A stretch of DNA of 64,000 bases from Sphingopyxis sp. TUF1 (GTDB lineage Bacteria > Pseudomonadota > Alphaproteobacteria > Sphingomonadales > Sphingomonadaceae). The position numbers and the translations under genes are program-made. Positions 33,396 through 43,692 of the stretch are shown here, in pieces; within the stretch, counting starts at the first letter, position 1, and every line of letters starts with the position of its first letter. A model generated the notes under the pieces. That model saw only the letters and a list, made by a program, of their open reading frames with translations. It had not been told where the DNA came from and did not search any database. The stretch spans positions 186,001 through 250,000 of the forward strand of contig NZ_CP144683.1 of assembly GCF_036687315.1 (NCBI RefSeq). The letters run 5' to 3'.

Positions 33396-36300
33396 CAATA
33401 ATCCTTGCGGTACCGGATCGAAAGGTTCGACTGGCCTGATCCGCCGGCCTGGCTGAGCAGCGAAAGCGCGCGCGTCAGGCTGATTTCCAGCTGCGTCGCG
33501 GTATATCCGCGCGCGTCGGTGATGACCTCCAGATAGATGTCCTTGGTGATATATTGCCCCGCGGCGAGCGCGGCGCCGCGGCCGATCGTGTCGTCGGGGC
33601 CGAGAACGCGGAGGCGGTCGATGCCTGCCGCCGACTGGAGCGCACCGAGCGGACTTAATCCCCCGCCACCGCTGCTGAGCGTATTGAGCGAGGAGGCGAG
33701 TTGCACCGCCTGCAGCGGCGACAGCGTCGTGATCGAATCGCCGAACAGGATCCGCGAGACGATCTCGTCCTGCGGCAGTCCGGGAACGCTCGAGAAGCTC
33801 ACCTGCGGATTGCTGGCGCGCCCGCTGACGCTGACGGTCACCGTCACCGTTTCGATCGTGTCGCTGGCGATCAGGCGGATTGCGGGATCAAAAGCATCGC
33901 CGGTGGGGAAAGTCACGCGCCCCTCGTCAAGCGCGAACGATCGGCCGGCGAAGCCCAGCGTGCCGCGCACCAGTTCGATTTCACCCGTCACGCGCGGCGC
34001 CAGGGTCGTTCCGCGCAACGTGACGTCGGCCTGCCATTCGGATTCGAGCCCCATACCGCGGACGTAGATTTCGTCGGGTGCGCGAAGCCGGATGTCGAGA
34101 CGGATGAGATCGAACAGGCTGCCGCCGACTGCAGCGAGCCCGTCGCCGCTGATCCGTGTGCGCCCCGATGCCTTGCGCCGCACGCCCGTCAACACCGGCA
34201 CCTGCGCCGCGCCCTCGCGCACAATGCGATAGCGTGTTTCGGGGAGGCGCAGATCGCCCGACAGCAGCGCAGTTTCCCCCGCAGACTTTTGCAAGCGCAG
34301 ATCGCCTGTCGCGCGCGCCGCGATATTCTCGCTGCGTGCGAGCCGCGCATTATCGAGCGTCGCGGCAAGGTCCATCGGATAACCATCGGCTTGCGACAGG
34401 CTGACATAACCTTTGGCGGCGACGGTACCGTCGCCCGCCTTGGCAGTGAGTTCGGCGATCTCCAACCGGTTGCCCGTGAAGCGGCCGTTTACCGTCATGC
34501 CGGTAAGGCGCGTACCATAGGTCTGATTCTCATAGACCATGTCACGCCCGCGCACGACGCCATTCAGGCACGGATCGGCGACGCGACACCCAAAATCGGC
34601 GGCGACGGCAACCGGCCCCGACACATTCTGGCTGGCAGGGCCAACGAAGGAATAGAGCGTGTCGGCGGGCCCGTTATAGCGGATACCGCCGCTGAGCGGC
34701 GCAGCACGCAGGCGCTCGGTCCACGTGCCTGCGGCGGGACCGAGCGGGCGTAGCGACGCCTGGATGCGTCCGACCACAGTGCCGCGCTTGCGCAGCACCG
34801 CGCGCGCTTCGCCACCATCGGCGAGCAGTTTGCCCGCGAAATTGACACCAACCGGCTGGCTGACCGACGCGGCGGTCGTGCGCGTGAAATCGGTGATCGT
34901 CAGCCGCGCATCGGCGCGCGGGAAGGCGTCGGCGTTGGCTTGTTCGAAATCGAGGCTGCCGCTCGCGCGGCCGCCGAGCCCCATGTCGGGATAAACGGCG
35001 TTGAGGATTGCCATGTTGACGCGATCGAGACGCGACTGGATCATGATCCCCTCGCCGAAGCGCCCGGCGACGCGCGCACTGCTGCGGCGGCCGAGGTCGA
35101 TGTTGGCCGGCAGCAGTTCATAGCCGTCGGGGCCGGGAACGATCCGCGCGGGCGATGTGGTGCGAAAATTGATGCCCGCGGCGCGTCCCTGCACCGACGC
35201 GCGCCAAAGTTTGGGCGCAAGGTCGGCATTGGCGGCGACGCGAAACGGTACCCCGCTAACGCCCTCGACGAGCGCCTGCGCCTTTCCGCTGCCGCCGCGA
35301 TAGTCGATCTTCACGCGCGCGACGGCGATGTCATAATCGCGGATCTGGGTGTCGGCGACCTGGATGTCGGCGACGACGTGCGGCGTATCGTACAGGATCA
35401 CATCGGCATCAACGATGGCCGAGCCCAGCGCGAGCTGTGCCGGCCCGGGGAGCACAACATTGTTCGCGCGAATATTGATGGCGGCGGCCTGATGCCCGCC
35501 CGAGTCCGAAAGCCGCACGAGACCGCCAAGCCCCTGCCCCGACGCGTTGAGTTGGCCGGTAAACGGCCCCGCATCGCTTCGGACAAGGCGCCCGCTGAAG
35601 CCGATGCCAGAGAGATCGCCGCGCTCGACATCGATCGTAAGCGGGCCCGTAGCGGTGAGCAGCACTACATCGGCGGCAAGCGGGCCATAATCGGTGTCGC
35701 TCGTCGCGGCGAGGCGATAGCCGTTCGGCGCACCGGTCACGCGCGCGACAAGATTGGCCAAGCCGATGCCAAGCCCCGGCCGGTCGGCAGTCACCAGCGC
35801 GCGCGGATCGGTGATCGTGCCGGCCAGTTCGACGCCGAGAGGACCGTAATCGGCCGAGGTTGCGCGCGCGTTGAGGCGAATCTGACCGTTTGGCGCATAG
35901 CTCCCCTGCCCGCCGGTCACGCGCAGACGCGGCGCCGTGAGCCGGAGGCCCGCAAAGCGCACGATGCCGTCGGTGCCATAGCGAACCTCGCCCGAGGCCG
36001 TCGCATTGCCGCCGAGGAAGTCGCGCACGCCCGAATTGAATAGCCGCGTCGAGCGCGCGCGGACGCGGCCCACAATCTCAAACCCGCCGCGCGGCGCAGT
36101 CTTGAGGTCGGCGTCGGTGTCGATATCGAAAATGCCGACGCTTTCGATCCGGTAATCATTTACCCGCCCGTCGATCGCGCCCGTGTAGAAGCCCCGGTTG
36201 AGGTCGGCGATGACGATCGCCTTGGCATCGATGCGCGGCGAACGCAGGCGCAGATTGTCGCTGAGAATGCGTCCGTCGGCATAGGCGAGGTCACCATCGA

Positions 36301-37615
36301 GGCGGACGTCGGCCAATGTCCCGCCCGCGACGGTATCGAGCCCGCGGATACGCGCCGCCTGCCCTGCGACGGGAATGATGATCTGGTCGGCATCGACCCG
36401 CGCCTTGCCCGCAAGGCTCAGCCGATCGACGATGATGTCGTTAACAATCAGGCTGGCGGCATTAGCCCGATAATCGACCGTTGGCCGCGCAAAGTCGCCG
36501 TCCAATGTCGCCGCCGCGCGCAGGCCGGTTGCGCGCAACGCGGGGGCGATTGCGCCGGGGCGGAGGATATTGACTGCAAGCGCCAGCCCTTCGTAGCGAT
36601 TGGCGCCGAGATCGACGCCGCCGCTGATACCGAGGTCGGCCGCGCTTGATGTCAACCGCCCGTCGAGCATCGCCTTGCGCTCGGCAAGACGCACCTTGAA
36701 ATCGATGGCGGTTTCGGGCGCCAGCAGCTCCGCCACGGGGCCGCCGAGCAATCGCGACGGCTGCGCATTGCCTTTTGCGGCAAGGCTGCCGTCGCGCGCC
36801 GTCAGCGCGATGCGCGCGAGCGGCGCCGCGCCGAGGTTCGCGGTTAGATCGCCGTTCCACGCCTTCCAGTCGCCGCGTCCGTCGAGTTTTGCCGTCAGCG
36901 TCTCTTCGAATCCGCCCATCGCGGCGAGTACGCCGCCCGAAGGCGCCGTCAGGTCGAGCGTCATCGCCAGCCGGTTCGCCTCCGGCACCGCGTCGAGAAC
37001 GAGCTTCAGCCTGTCTCCCTTGCCGCCCCCGCCGATGGTTTCGGCATTGGCGCTGATCTGGGCGCGGCGATCGGCGATCGCAACGCGGCCGTCCAACGTC
37101 GCGACCTGCCGCTCGCCTGCGACTGCCGGTTCGAAAACAAACCGATCGACACGTAATTGCCCGACGTCGATGTCAAGGTCGGGAAGCAGCGGTTCACCCG
37201 TGTCGGGCACGGGCTTGAACGCCGGCAGTTTTTCCATCACCAGAGTTTCGGCCGTCGCCGAGCGGATGTCGACATGGCCCACGAGATAACGCAGGGGGCG
37301 CCAGTCGATCCGCAGCTCGGGCGACCGCAGGAACACGCCCTTCGGATCGGACAGGGTGAAATCGCGGACGATCATGCGGCTGTAGAGCGAGCCGTCGAGC
37401 CGGCCGATGCCGATTTTCATCCCGTTTTCGAATTCATATTTTTCGATCTGGGTGACGACAAAGCGCCGGCCGGCATCGCTGTTCAGTCCGACGAGAAACA
37501 GCGCGAAGAGGAGAACAAGACCGAGCAGCGCGAGTCCGGTCCCACGCAGGATCGCGCGTGCCCAGCCCCGTCCCGGAGCGGCCGCGGCCTCGGTGGCGGG
37601 CAGATCGTCGGCCAT
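33395..37615 (-). CDS. tamB: Translocation and assembly module inner-membrane component TamB
   Basis: The protein has 1406 residues. One N-terminal membrane helix (about 22-46, LRGTGLALLGLVLLFALFLVG) anchors a very long beta-rich periplasmic part of AsmA/DUF490 type. The C-terminal ~350 residues carry the TamB core (GDAFDPAIRLIASDTIETV, VSFSSVPGLPQDEIVSRILF, FG). TamB spans the periplasm and works with TamA in outer-membrane protein insertion or lipid transport. The start overlaps the tamA stop by one base. Confidence 0.94.
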   Translation of the reverse strand: MADDLPATEAAAAPGRGWARAILRGTGLALLGLVLLFALFLVGLNSDAGRRFVVTQIEKYEFENGMKIGIGRLDGSLYSRMIVRDFTLSDPKGVFLRSPELRIDWRPLRYLVGHVDIRSATAETLVMEKLPAFKPVPDTGEPLLPDLDIDVGQLRVDRFVFEPAVAGERQVATLDGRVAIADRRAQISANAETIGGGGKGDRLKLVLDAVPEANRLAMTLDLTAPSGGVLAAMGGFEETLTAKLDGRGDWKAWNGDLTANLGAAPLARIALTARDGSLAAKGNAQPSRLLGGPVAELLAPETAIDFKVRLAERKAMLDGRLTSSAADLGISGGVDLGANRYEGLALAVNILRPGAIAPALRATGLRAAATLDGDFARPTVDYRANAASLIVNDIIVDRLSLAGKARVDADQIIIPVAGQAARIRGLDTVAGGTLADVRLDGDLAYADGRILSDNLRLRSPRIDAKAIVIADLNRGFYTGAIDGRVNDYRIESVGIFDIDTDADLKTAPRGGFEIVGRVRARSTRLFNSGVRDFLGGNATASGEVRYGTDGIVRFAGLRLTAPRLRVTGGQGSYAPNGQIRLNARATSADYGPLGVELAGTITDPRALVTADRPGLGIGLANLVARVTGAPNGYRLAATSDTDYGPLAADVVLLTATGPLTIDVERGDLSGIGFSGRLVRSDAGPFTGQLNASGQGLGGLVRLSDSGGHQAAAINIRANNVVLPGPAQLALGSAIVDADVILYDTPHVVADIQVADTQIRDYDIAVARVKIDYRGGSGKAQALVEGVSGVPFRVAANADLAPKLWRASVQGRAAGINFRTTSPARIVPGPDGYELLPANIDLGRRSSARVAGRFGEGIMIQSRLDRVNMAILNAVYPDMGLGGRASGSLDFEQANADAFPRADARLTITDFTRTTAASVSQPVGVNFAGKLLADGGEARAVLRKRGTVVGRIQASLRPLGPAAGTWTERLRAAPLSGGIRYNGPADTLYSFVGPASQNVSGPVAVAADFGCRVADPCLNGVVRGRDMVYENQTYGTRLTGMTVNGRFTGNRLEIAELTAKAGDGTVAAKGYVSLSQADGYPMDLAATLDNARLARSENIAARATGDLRLQKSAGETALLSGDLRLPETRYRIVREGAAQVPVLTGVRRKASGRTRISGDGLAAVGGSLFDLIRLDIRLRAPDEIYVRGMGLESEWQADVTLRGTTLAPRVTGEIELVRGTLGFAGRSFALDEGRVTFPTGDAFDPAIRLIASDTIETVTVTVSVSGRASNPQVSFSSVPGLPQDEIVSRILFGDSITTLSPLQAVQLASSLNTLSSGGGGLSPLGALQSAAGIDRLRVLGPDDTIGRGAALAAGQYITKDIYLEVITDARGYTATQLEISLTRALSLLSQAGGSGQSNLSIRYRKDY

Positions 37616-39948
37616 CAGAAAGCCTGCCCGATCGAGACATAGACGCTGACGCGTGCCTCACCCGGCTTGCGCGCAATCGGCGTAGCGACGTCGACACGCA
37701 TCGGCCCGAAATTGGTGTAATAGCGCGCGCCGATGCCGACGCCGAAGCGCAGATCCTGAAAGGTCGGTGCCGTGCTGCGATAGACCTGCCCCGCGTCGAC
37801 GAAGCCGACGACGCCGAAATTGCCGAAACGATAGCGCGCCTCGACCGCGGCTTCGTTGACGCTGCGGCCTCCGATGGGATCGTTGTTCGGGTCTTTCGGG
37901 CCAAGTTCCTGATAGCCGAAACCGCGGACGGACCCGCCACCACCGGCATAGAAGCGCCGCGACGGCGCGAGCTTTTCCCGCGCCGCGCCGAGGATCGAGC
38001 CAAGACGCACGCGCCCCGCGAGTACGATATTATCGGTTACGGGATAATAGCCGCTGATGTCGGTGCGAAGCCGCGCATAGGGCGAAAAACTTCCGGCCAG
38101 CGATCCTTCGGGCTGAATCAGTGTCGTGATGCGAAAGCCCTTGGTTGGGTCGAGCAGGCTGTCGGTGCGGTCCATCCCGACCTGCCCAGTCAATCCGAAG
38201 ATGGTATAAAAATCAAAGGCTCGGTCGCCGGTCGCGAAGTCATAATCATCCTCGCGCGTCGCGATGAGCTCCACGCCATAGGCATAGGTGAATTTCTTTT
38301 GCCAGATCGGCGTAGAATCGTAGCTGACGCGCGCGCCGACGCGGCCGGTCAGCGCTTCGAATGCGTCATAATTGCTGCGCGTCGCTTCGGCGACGAGTTC
38401 GAAGGTCCGGTCGCGGCGCCCCGCGTTCGATCGGCGCAGCGTCGCGCCGATACCCTGCTCCTGCGTGCCGAGCACGCCGCGGAAGGTCAGCGCGCCTTCG
38501 GGCGGGAACAGGTTGCGGTGGGTCCAGCTGCCTTCGACCCGTAGCCCCTCCCCCGTGCCATAACCCGCGCTCGCGGCGATCGTGCGCGGCGGCCCCGCCT
38601 GTTGCATGACCAGCATCGTCACATATTCGGTATCGTCGCCTGCGCTTTCGCCCGTCGGCTGCGGCTCGGCCGCAATGGTCGAGAACAGCCCGGTGGCGAC
38701 GAGGGCCTGCCTGAGATCGTCGACCTTGCGGCTGTCGTAAAGGTCACCGCGCTTGAAGCGCGCGAGCACCGCGACATGCTCGGCATCGAACGCGAGGTCG
38801 CCTGTCGTCTCGATCCCGCCGAAACGCGATCGTTTGCCGGTATCGATCGGCAGCGTGTAGACGCCGTCGCCGGTTGCGGGGTCGAGCAATATGTCGCGCT
38901 GTCCGACCGCCGCGAAAGGATAGCCTTCTTGGGGCAGCTTGAGGGCGATTGCCGCCTCGGCGCCCTGAATCCGCTGCGCGACGATCGGTTCGCCGACGCT
39001 CAGCGGGAAATTGTCGGCGATGAGATTGGTGGGGACCGTCGGCGCCGCATCGACGATGATATCCGCCAGCGTGTAGCGCTGCCCCGGAGTAACATCGATG
39101 ATCGCCGTGATCGGACGGCTGCGTTGATCCTGCCCCTCTTCGCGGGCCCCACGCTCGATGCGCGTCCGGACCACCGCATCATAATAGCCCTCCGACGCCA
39201 GCACGCGCTCCATCAGTTCGCCGTCGGCGGACAGACGCGCACGGATCATTGCTGCATTGTCGGCCTTGCCATCGCCGTCGTAGAGCGCCGACAAATCGCC
39301 AAAAAGGTCGGCAAGATCGACATCGGTACTCTCGTCCGCGGCATCTAGCCCATTGACCTGTACCTTATAGGCGAGCTCGCGGTTGCCTTCCTCGGCAGCG
39401 GCCTCGGCGAATTCGACCGGTTCGACGTCGAAACTTTCGAGCGGAGGCAGCGGCGCAGCCAGTTCGCTGTCGCCGATCGGCGCATCGCCAATCACCTCGA
39501 CGGCATCACCGTCGGCGAGTGCCGGAACGGGAACACCATCGACCGCAGGGGTCGCCGCTTCCACGGTCTCGGCTGCCCCTTCGCCCGCGGCCCGGCGCGC
39601 CGCCGCTTCGGCGGCTTGTCGTTGTTCGAATTCGGCGATCGTTTCGAGCGGCCGATCGAGTTGGGGATCGTCCTCGGCGCTGATCGGCGGGATCGCCTTT
39701 TCAAATTCGTCGTCGCTGATGATCGGCTCGACCGGGGGAAACACGGCTTCGGGCGGTGGCGGCGATGGAACGGCGATGCGATCGGAGACCGTTTCAGCAG
39801 GCGCGGCCTCCGGCGGCGGCTGGTCTTGTTGAGCGGCTGCGGGATGTGCAGCGATCAGAACTGGAATTGCCGCCGCTCCGATCAGCAGCGATCGCATCCG
39901 CACGGGAGGGCGGAAGAAACATTCGCCTGAATTTTCAGAATTTTGCAT
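37615..39948 (-). CDS. tamA: TamA/BamA-family outer-membrane assembly protein
   Basis: The protein has about 777 residues from the ATG at 39948. A signal peptide follows at MRSLLIGAAAIPVLIAAHPA (start of that Met at 39897). A long acidic, Pro/Glu/Ala-rich region (about 45-215) is unusual for TamA. POTRA domains follow (about 220-450), then the 16-stranded Omp85 barrel with GGGGSVRGFGYQELGP. It is the outer-membrane partner of TamB, with which it is coupled. A frame from 40131 exists but overlaps ugd and adds no family sequence. Confidence 0.92.
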   Translation of the reverse strand: MQNSENSGECFFRPPVRMRSLLIGAAAIPVLIAAHPAAAQQDQPPPEAAPAETVSDRIAVPSPPPPEAVFPPVEPIISDDEFEKAIPPISAEDDPQLDRPLETIAEFEQRQAAEAAARRAAGEGAAETVEAATPAVDGVPVPALADGDAVEVIGDAPIGDSELAAPLPPLESFDVEPVEFAEAAAEEGNRELAYKVQVNGLDAADESTDVDLADLFGDLSALYDGDGKADNAAMIRARLSADGELMERVLASEGYYDAVVRTRIERGAREEGQDQRSRPITAIIDVTPGQRYTLADIIVDAAPTVPTNLIADNFPLSVGEPIVAQRIQGAEAAIALKLPQEGYPFAAVGQRDILLDPATGDGVYTLPIDTGKRSRFGGIETTGDLAFDAEHVAVLARFKRGDLYDSRKVDDLRQALVATGLFSTIAAEPQPTGESAGDDTEYVTMLVMQQAGPPRTIAASAGYGTGEGLRVEGSWTHRNLFPPEGALTFRGVLGTQEQGIGATLRRSNAGRRDRTFELVAEATRSNYDAFEALTGRVGARVSYDSTPIWQKKFTYAYGVELIATREDDYDFATGDRAFDFYTIFGLTGQVGMDRTDSLLDPTKGFRITTLIQPEGSLAGSFSPYARLRTDISGYYPVTDNIVLAGRVRLGSILGAAREKLAPSRRFYAGGGGSVRGFGYQELGPKDPNNDPIGGRSVNEAAVEARYRFGNFGVVGFVDAGQVYRSTAPTFQDLRFGVGIGARYYTNFGPMRVDVATPIARKPGEARVSVYVSIGQAF

Positions 39949-40081
39949 CTTCTGGCCACCGACGAGCGCTTGTGGCTTCAGAGCTTCGGCTATGCAACCT
40001 GTTTCTCCCCTCGCCCGATGCCAACGCTCCGGCCCCGGGACAGTTCCCGGCGACGAGACAGCCGGCGCCGACAAGGAGGGA

Positions 40082-41275
40082 TCAGCTATCGGCGCCGAAC
40101 AGGTCGCGGCTGTACACCTTGTCCGCGACATCGGCGAGATCGTCGGTTACGCGGTTCGCGATGATGACGTCGGCTTCCGCCTTGAAGGCGGCGAGGTCGC
40201 GTATCACGCGCGAGTTGAAGAGCCGGTCTTCCTCGACCAGCGGTTCATAGACGATCACCTCGATCCCCTTGGCCTTGACCCGCTTCATGACGCCGAGAAT
40301 GCTGCTGGCGCGGAAATTGTCCGACCCCGCCTTCATCGCAAGGCGATGGATACCGACGACGCGCGGGTTGTTTTTGATGACCTCCGAGGCCACGAAATCC
40401 TTGCGCGTCGTGTTCGACGAAACGATCGCCTGGATCAGGTTTTGCGGCACATCCTTGTAATTGGCGAGCATCTGTTTCGTATCTTTGGGCAGGCAATAGC
40501 CGCCATAGCCGAAGGATGGATTGTTATAGAAACTGCCGATCCGCGGGTCGAGGCACACGCCCTCGATCACCTGCCGCGAATCGACGCCGTGCGCGGCGGC
40601 ATAGGTGTCGAGTTCGTTAAAAAAGGCGACGCGCATCGCGAGATAGGTGTTCGCGAACAGCTTGATCGCCTCGGCCTCCGTATTGCCGGTCTGTAAAATC
40701 GCCGCATCGGGTTTCAGCGATCCCTGAAGCAGCAGCCGCGCAAAATCGGCGGCGCGCGGGTGCGTATCGCCGACGATAATCCGCGAGGGGTAAAGATTGT
40801 CGTAGAGTGCGCGTCCTTCGCGCAGGAATTCAGGGGAAAAAACGATTGTGTCGCTTCCGTGCTCGGCGCGCATACGGTCGGTGAAGCCCACCGGGACGGT
40901 CGATTTGATGACGATCAGCGCGCCGGGTGCCAACTTGAGCGCGTCGGCGATCACACCTTCGACGCTGCGCGTATTGAAATAATTGGTCTCAGGATCATAG
41001 TCGGTCGGCGTTGCGACGATCACAAAGTCCGCTCCGTCATAGGCCGCCTCCTTGTCGGTCGTCGCGATGAGGTTCAGCGGCTTGTTCGCCAGATAATCCT
41101 CTATTTCGGGATCAACGATCGGCGATTGCCGCGCATTGATGAGCTCGACCTTGCGCGGATCGATGTCGAGCGCGACGACCTCATTATGCTGCGCCAGCAG
41201 GATGGCGTTCGAAATGCCGACATAGCCCGTGCCGACGACGGCGATCTTGGCGGACGGCACGGGGATTGTTGTCAA
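40082..41275 (-). CDS. ugd: UDP-glucose 6-dehydrogenase
   Basis: The protein has about 397 residues. NAD motif [19 protein letters not shown] is at the N-terminus, ESTVPVG-type [13 protein letters not shown] mid-way, and the catalytic Cys in [14 protein letters not shown]. It oxidises UDP-glucose to UDP-glucuronate, the likely precursor for the epimerase at the left edge. No ATG fits. A TTG at 41275 with AAGGA seven bases upstream is the best start; another TTG at 41314 gives a longer tail. The 3' end overlaps only the untranslated leader of tamA. Confidence 0.92.
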   Translation of the reverse strand: MTTIPVPSAKIAVVGTGYVGISNAILLAQHNEVVALDIDPRKVELINARQSPIVDPEIEDYLANKPLNLIATTDKEAAYDGADFVIVATPTDYDPETNYFNTRSVEGVIADALKLAPGALIVIKSTVPVGFTDRMRAEHGSDTIVFSPEFLREGRALYDNLYPSRIIVGDTHPRAADFARLLLQGSLKPDAAILQTGNTEAEAIKLFANTYLAMRVAFFNELDTYAAAHGVDSRQVIEGVCLDPRIGSFYNNPSFGYGGYCLPKDTKQMLANYKDVPQNLIQAIVSSNTTRKDFVASEVIKNNPRVVGIHRLAMKAGSDNFRASSILGVMKRVKAKGIEVIVYEPLVEEDRLFNSRVIRDLAAFKAEADVIIANRVTDDLADVADKVYSRDLFGADS

Positions 41276-41337
41276 TGCTTTATCCTTTGGAAGATGCAGC
41301 CCTGTCCGTAGCAAGAGCCCATGAATGGCTCAATGCT

Positions 41338-42801
41338 TCATGTGCCGCAGAAGGTCGTATAGGGTGGCGCATCGGCCGGCGCGGGCGCAGCAAAGCGCTC
41401 CAGCTCCGGCCGCGCGTCAAACGGAGCGCGCACAACCTCGAGCAGTTCGAGCCATGGCGCAAGATCCTCGTCTTCGGCCGCGTCGAGCGCCGCTTCGACC
41501 AGATGATTGCGCGGGATGTAGATCGGGTTCACCGCATCCATCGCGTCGGCAAGTTCCAGCGGATTGGCAGCCCCCTCTTCGATGCGCTGCCACCAGCCGG
41601 CAATCCACGGCGCCATCGCGTCGGGCACGGGCAGCAACGCCCGCATCGCCGCCCCCTCGCCGCGCAGCAGCATCGCGAGCGCGCGAAAAAAGGAGGTAAA
41701 ATCGACGCTGTGTTTCTCGAGCTCGTCGAACAGGCCGTCGATCAGCTCGGCATCGTTGCCTCTCCCATCTGTAAGGCCGAGCTTGAGACGAACCTGCGCC
41801 TGCCACTGGGCGCGAAACCGGGCGGGGATCGCATCGACAAGCGCTTTCGCCGCCTCGACATCATCGGGCGCAACGCGGTGGATTGCGGGCAGCAGCGCCT
41901 CGGCAAAGCGCGCCATGTTCCAGTGCATGATCTGCGGCTGGCGGCCATAGGCATAGCGGCCGCCGGTATCGATCGAACTGAACACCGTGTTCACGGCGAA
42001 ACGGTCCATGAAGGCACAGGGACCATAATCGATCGTCTCGCCACTGATCGCGACATTGTCGGTATTCATCACGCCATGAATGAATCCGACGCCCAGCCAG
42101 CGTGCGATGAGTGTGCATTGCAGGCCGATTACCCGGTCGAGCAGCGCAAGGTGGGGATTCGCGGCATCGGCAAGGTCGGGGAAATGGCGCCCGATGCTAT
42201 AATCCGACAGCCGGATCACATGGTCTGCGCCGAAATGCGCGGCGAAGAATTGAAAGGTGCCCACGCGGATATGGCTGCTCGCGACGCGCGTGAGCACCGC
42301 GCCCGGATGCGCGCGCTCGCGCTGCACCTTGTCACCCGTCGCGACGGCCGCCAGCGCACGCGTCGTCGGAACGCGCATCGCCGCCATCGCTTCGGACACC
42401 AGGAATTCGCGCAACACGGGACCGATCGCCGCCTTGCCGTCGCCGTTGCGCGAAAAAGCAGTCGGCCCTGACCCCTTGAGCTGAATGTCGAAGCGTGCAC
42501 CGTCGGGGGTGACGATTTCGCCGAGCAACAGCGCACGCCCGTCGCCGAGTTGGGGCGAGAAATGACCGAACTGGTGCCCGGCGTAGGCGAGCGCGATGGG
42601 GGCGGCGCCGTTGGGCATATCCCGACCCGAAAAGAGGTTTGCCAGTTCGTCTTTCCCAACCTCCGCGATTGCCAGCGCGATGCCATCGGCCAGTTTATGG
42701 TTGAAAGCCAGTAGCTTCGGCGCCGGAGGCTGCGCCGCTTCGGCGGGTGCGTAGAACCCCTGCATGTCGGCATGGAAGCTATTATCGAATGCGAATTGCA
42801 T
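41338..42801 (-). CDS. selO: Protein adenylyltransferase SelO (YdiU/UPF0061 family)
   Basis: The protein has 487 residues. Family landmarks include ALAYAGHQFGHFSPQLGDGRA, LKGSGPTAFSRNGDGKA, and NTDNVAISGETIDYGPCAFMD with the DYGP metal-binding Asp. SelO is a pseudokinase that transfers AMP to proteins in redox stress. This copy ends in CGT with no selenocysteine. It is a single gene divergent from the wecB remnant and is not part of the sugar pathway. Confidence 0.95.
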   Translation of the reverse strand: MQFAFDNSFHADMQGFYAPAEAAQPPAPKLLAFNHKLADGIALAIAEVGKDELANLFSGRDMPNGAAPIALAYAGHQFGHFSPQLGDGRALLLGEIVTPDGARFDIQLKGSGPTAFSRNGDGKAAIGPVLREFLVSEAMAAMRVPTTRALAAVATGDKVQRERAHPGAVLTRVASSHIRVGTFQFFAAHFGADHVIRLSDYSIGRHFPDLADAANPHLALLDRVIGLQCTLIARWLGVGFIHGVMNTDNVAISGETIDYGPCAFMDRFAVNTVFSSIDTGGRYAYGRQPQIMHWNMARFAEALLPAIHRVAPDDVEAAKALVDAIPARFRAQWQAQVRLKLGLTDGRGNDAELIDGLFDELEKHSVDFTSFFRALAMLLRGEGAAMRALLPVPDAMAPWIAGWWQRIEEGAANPLELADAMDAVNPIYIPRNHLVEAALDAAEDEDLAPWLELLEVVRAPFDARPELERFAAPAPADAPPYTTFCGT

Positions 42802-42954
42802 GTTTCATATGCCGATCCCGGTGCGGCGATTGAAGGTTCGGAAAGCGGCGGCGCTTCCGTAGGATCGTGCTTAAGTGAAACTTGATTTATGGCAAACAGG
42901 ATTTCCGCTCTACGCGCGCCATAGGGGTCTGGAGAATGTCGTTGCTCGTCTTCC

Positions 42955-43692
42955 CATCCATGGCCCGAGGAGGTGAACCGCAAGGTCGCTGGTGCGGTCG
43001 CTGATCTGCATTTCGCGCCGACCGAGACTGCGGCCGCGGCGCTGCGGGCAGAAAATGTACCCGCCGACCGCATCCATGTCACCGGCAACACGGTGATCGA
43101 CGCGCTGCTCGCGACCCGGGCGCGGATCGATGAGGAGCCGTCGCTGGCCGCCGGGCTCGATCCGCTAGTGGCGCGCTTCGCCGGCAAGCGGATCATCGCC
43201 GTCACCTCGCACCGCCGCGAAAATTTTGGCGACGGCATGAAGGCCATTGCCGAAGCCATCGCCGGCATCGCGGCGCGCCCCGACGTTGCCGTGATTTTCC
43301 CCGTCCATCCCAATCCGCATGTGCGCAGCGCGATGGAGCCGATCCTTGGCGGCCTTGCCAATGTCGCGCTGATCGACCCGCTCGACTATCCGCATTTCGT
43401 TCGGCTGCTCGCGCTGAGCACGCTGGTGCTCACCGACAGCGGCGGGGTGCAGGAAGAGGCGCCTTCGCTCGGCAAGCCGGTGCTCGTCATGCGCGAGACG
43501 ACCGAGCGGCCCGAAGGCATCGCGGCGGGCACCGCGCGACTGGTCGGCACCGACAAAGATCGCATCGTTTCTGAAATATTCAGCCTTTTGGACGATGACG
43601 GCGCCTATAACGCCATGGCGCGCGCGCATAATCCCTTCGGAGACGGCAGCGCCGCGACACGAATTGCGGAGATTATTGCGCGTGCCCATTGA
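42955..43692 (+). pseudogene. wecB: UDP-GlcNAc 2-epimerase, 5'-truncated
   Basis: Homology starts abruptly at HPWPEEVNRKVAGAV and runs cleanly to the natural C-terminus (VTSHRRENFG, FPVHPNPHVR, LTDSGGVQEEAPSLGKPVLVMRETTERPEG). The family is about 370 residues long; roughly the first 130, including the N-terminal Rossmann half and early catalytic residues, are absent. An in-frame TAG lies at 42922. A GTG at 42973 could start a 239-residue protein, but that would lack half of the active-site cleft. The enzyme normally makes UDP-ManNAc for the WecC-type gene that overlaps it by 11 bases. I read it as a broken gene. Confidence 0.7.

Noticed and set aside
38602..39348. Plus-strand frame of 248 residues across tamA
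   Set aside because: Antisense shadow of the TamA POTRA region, with no domain evidence.
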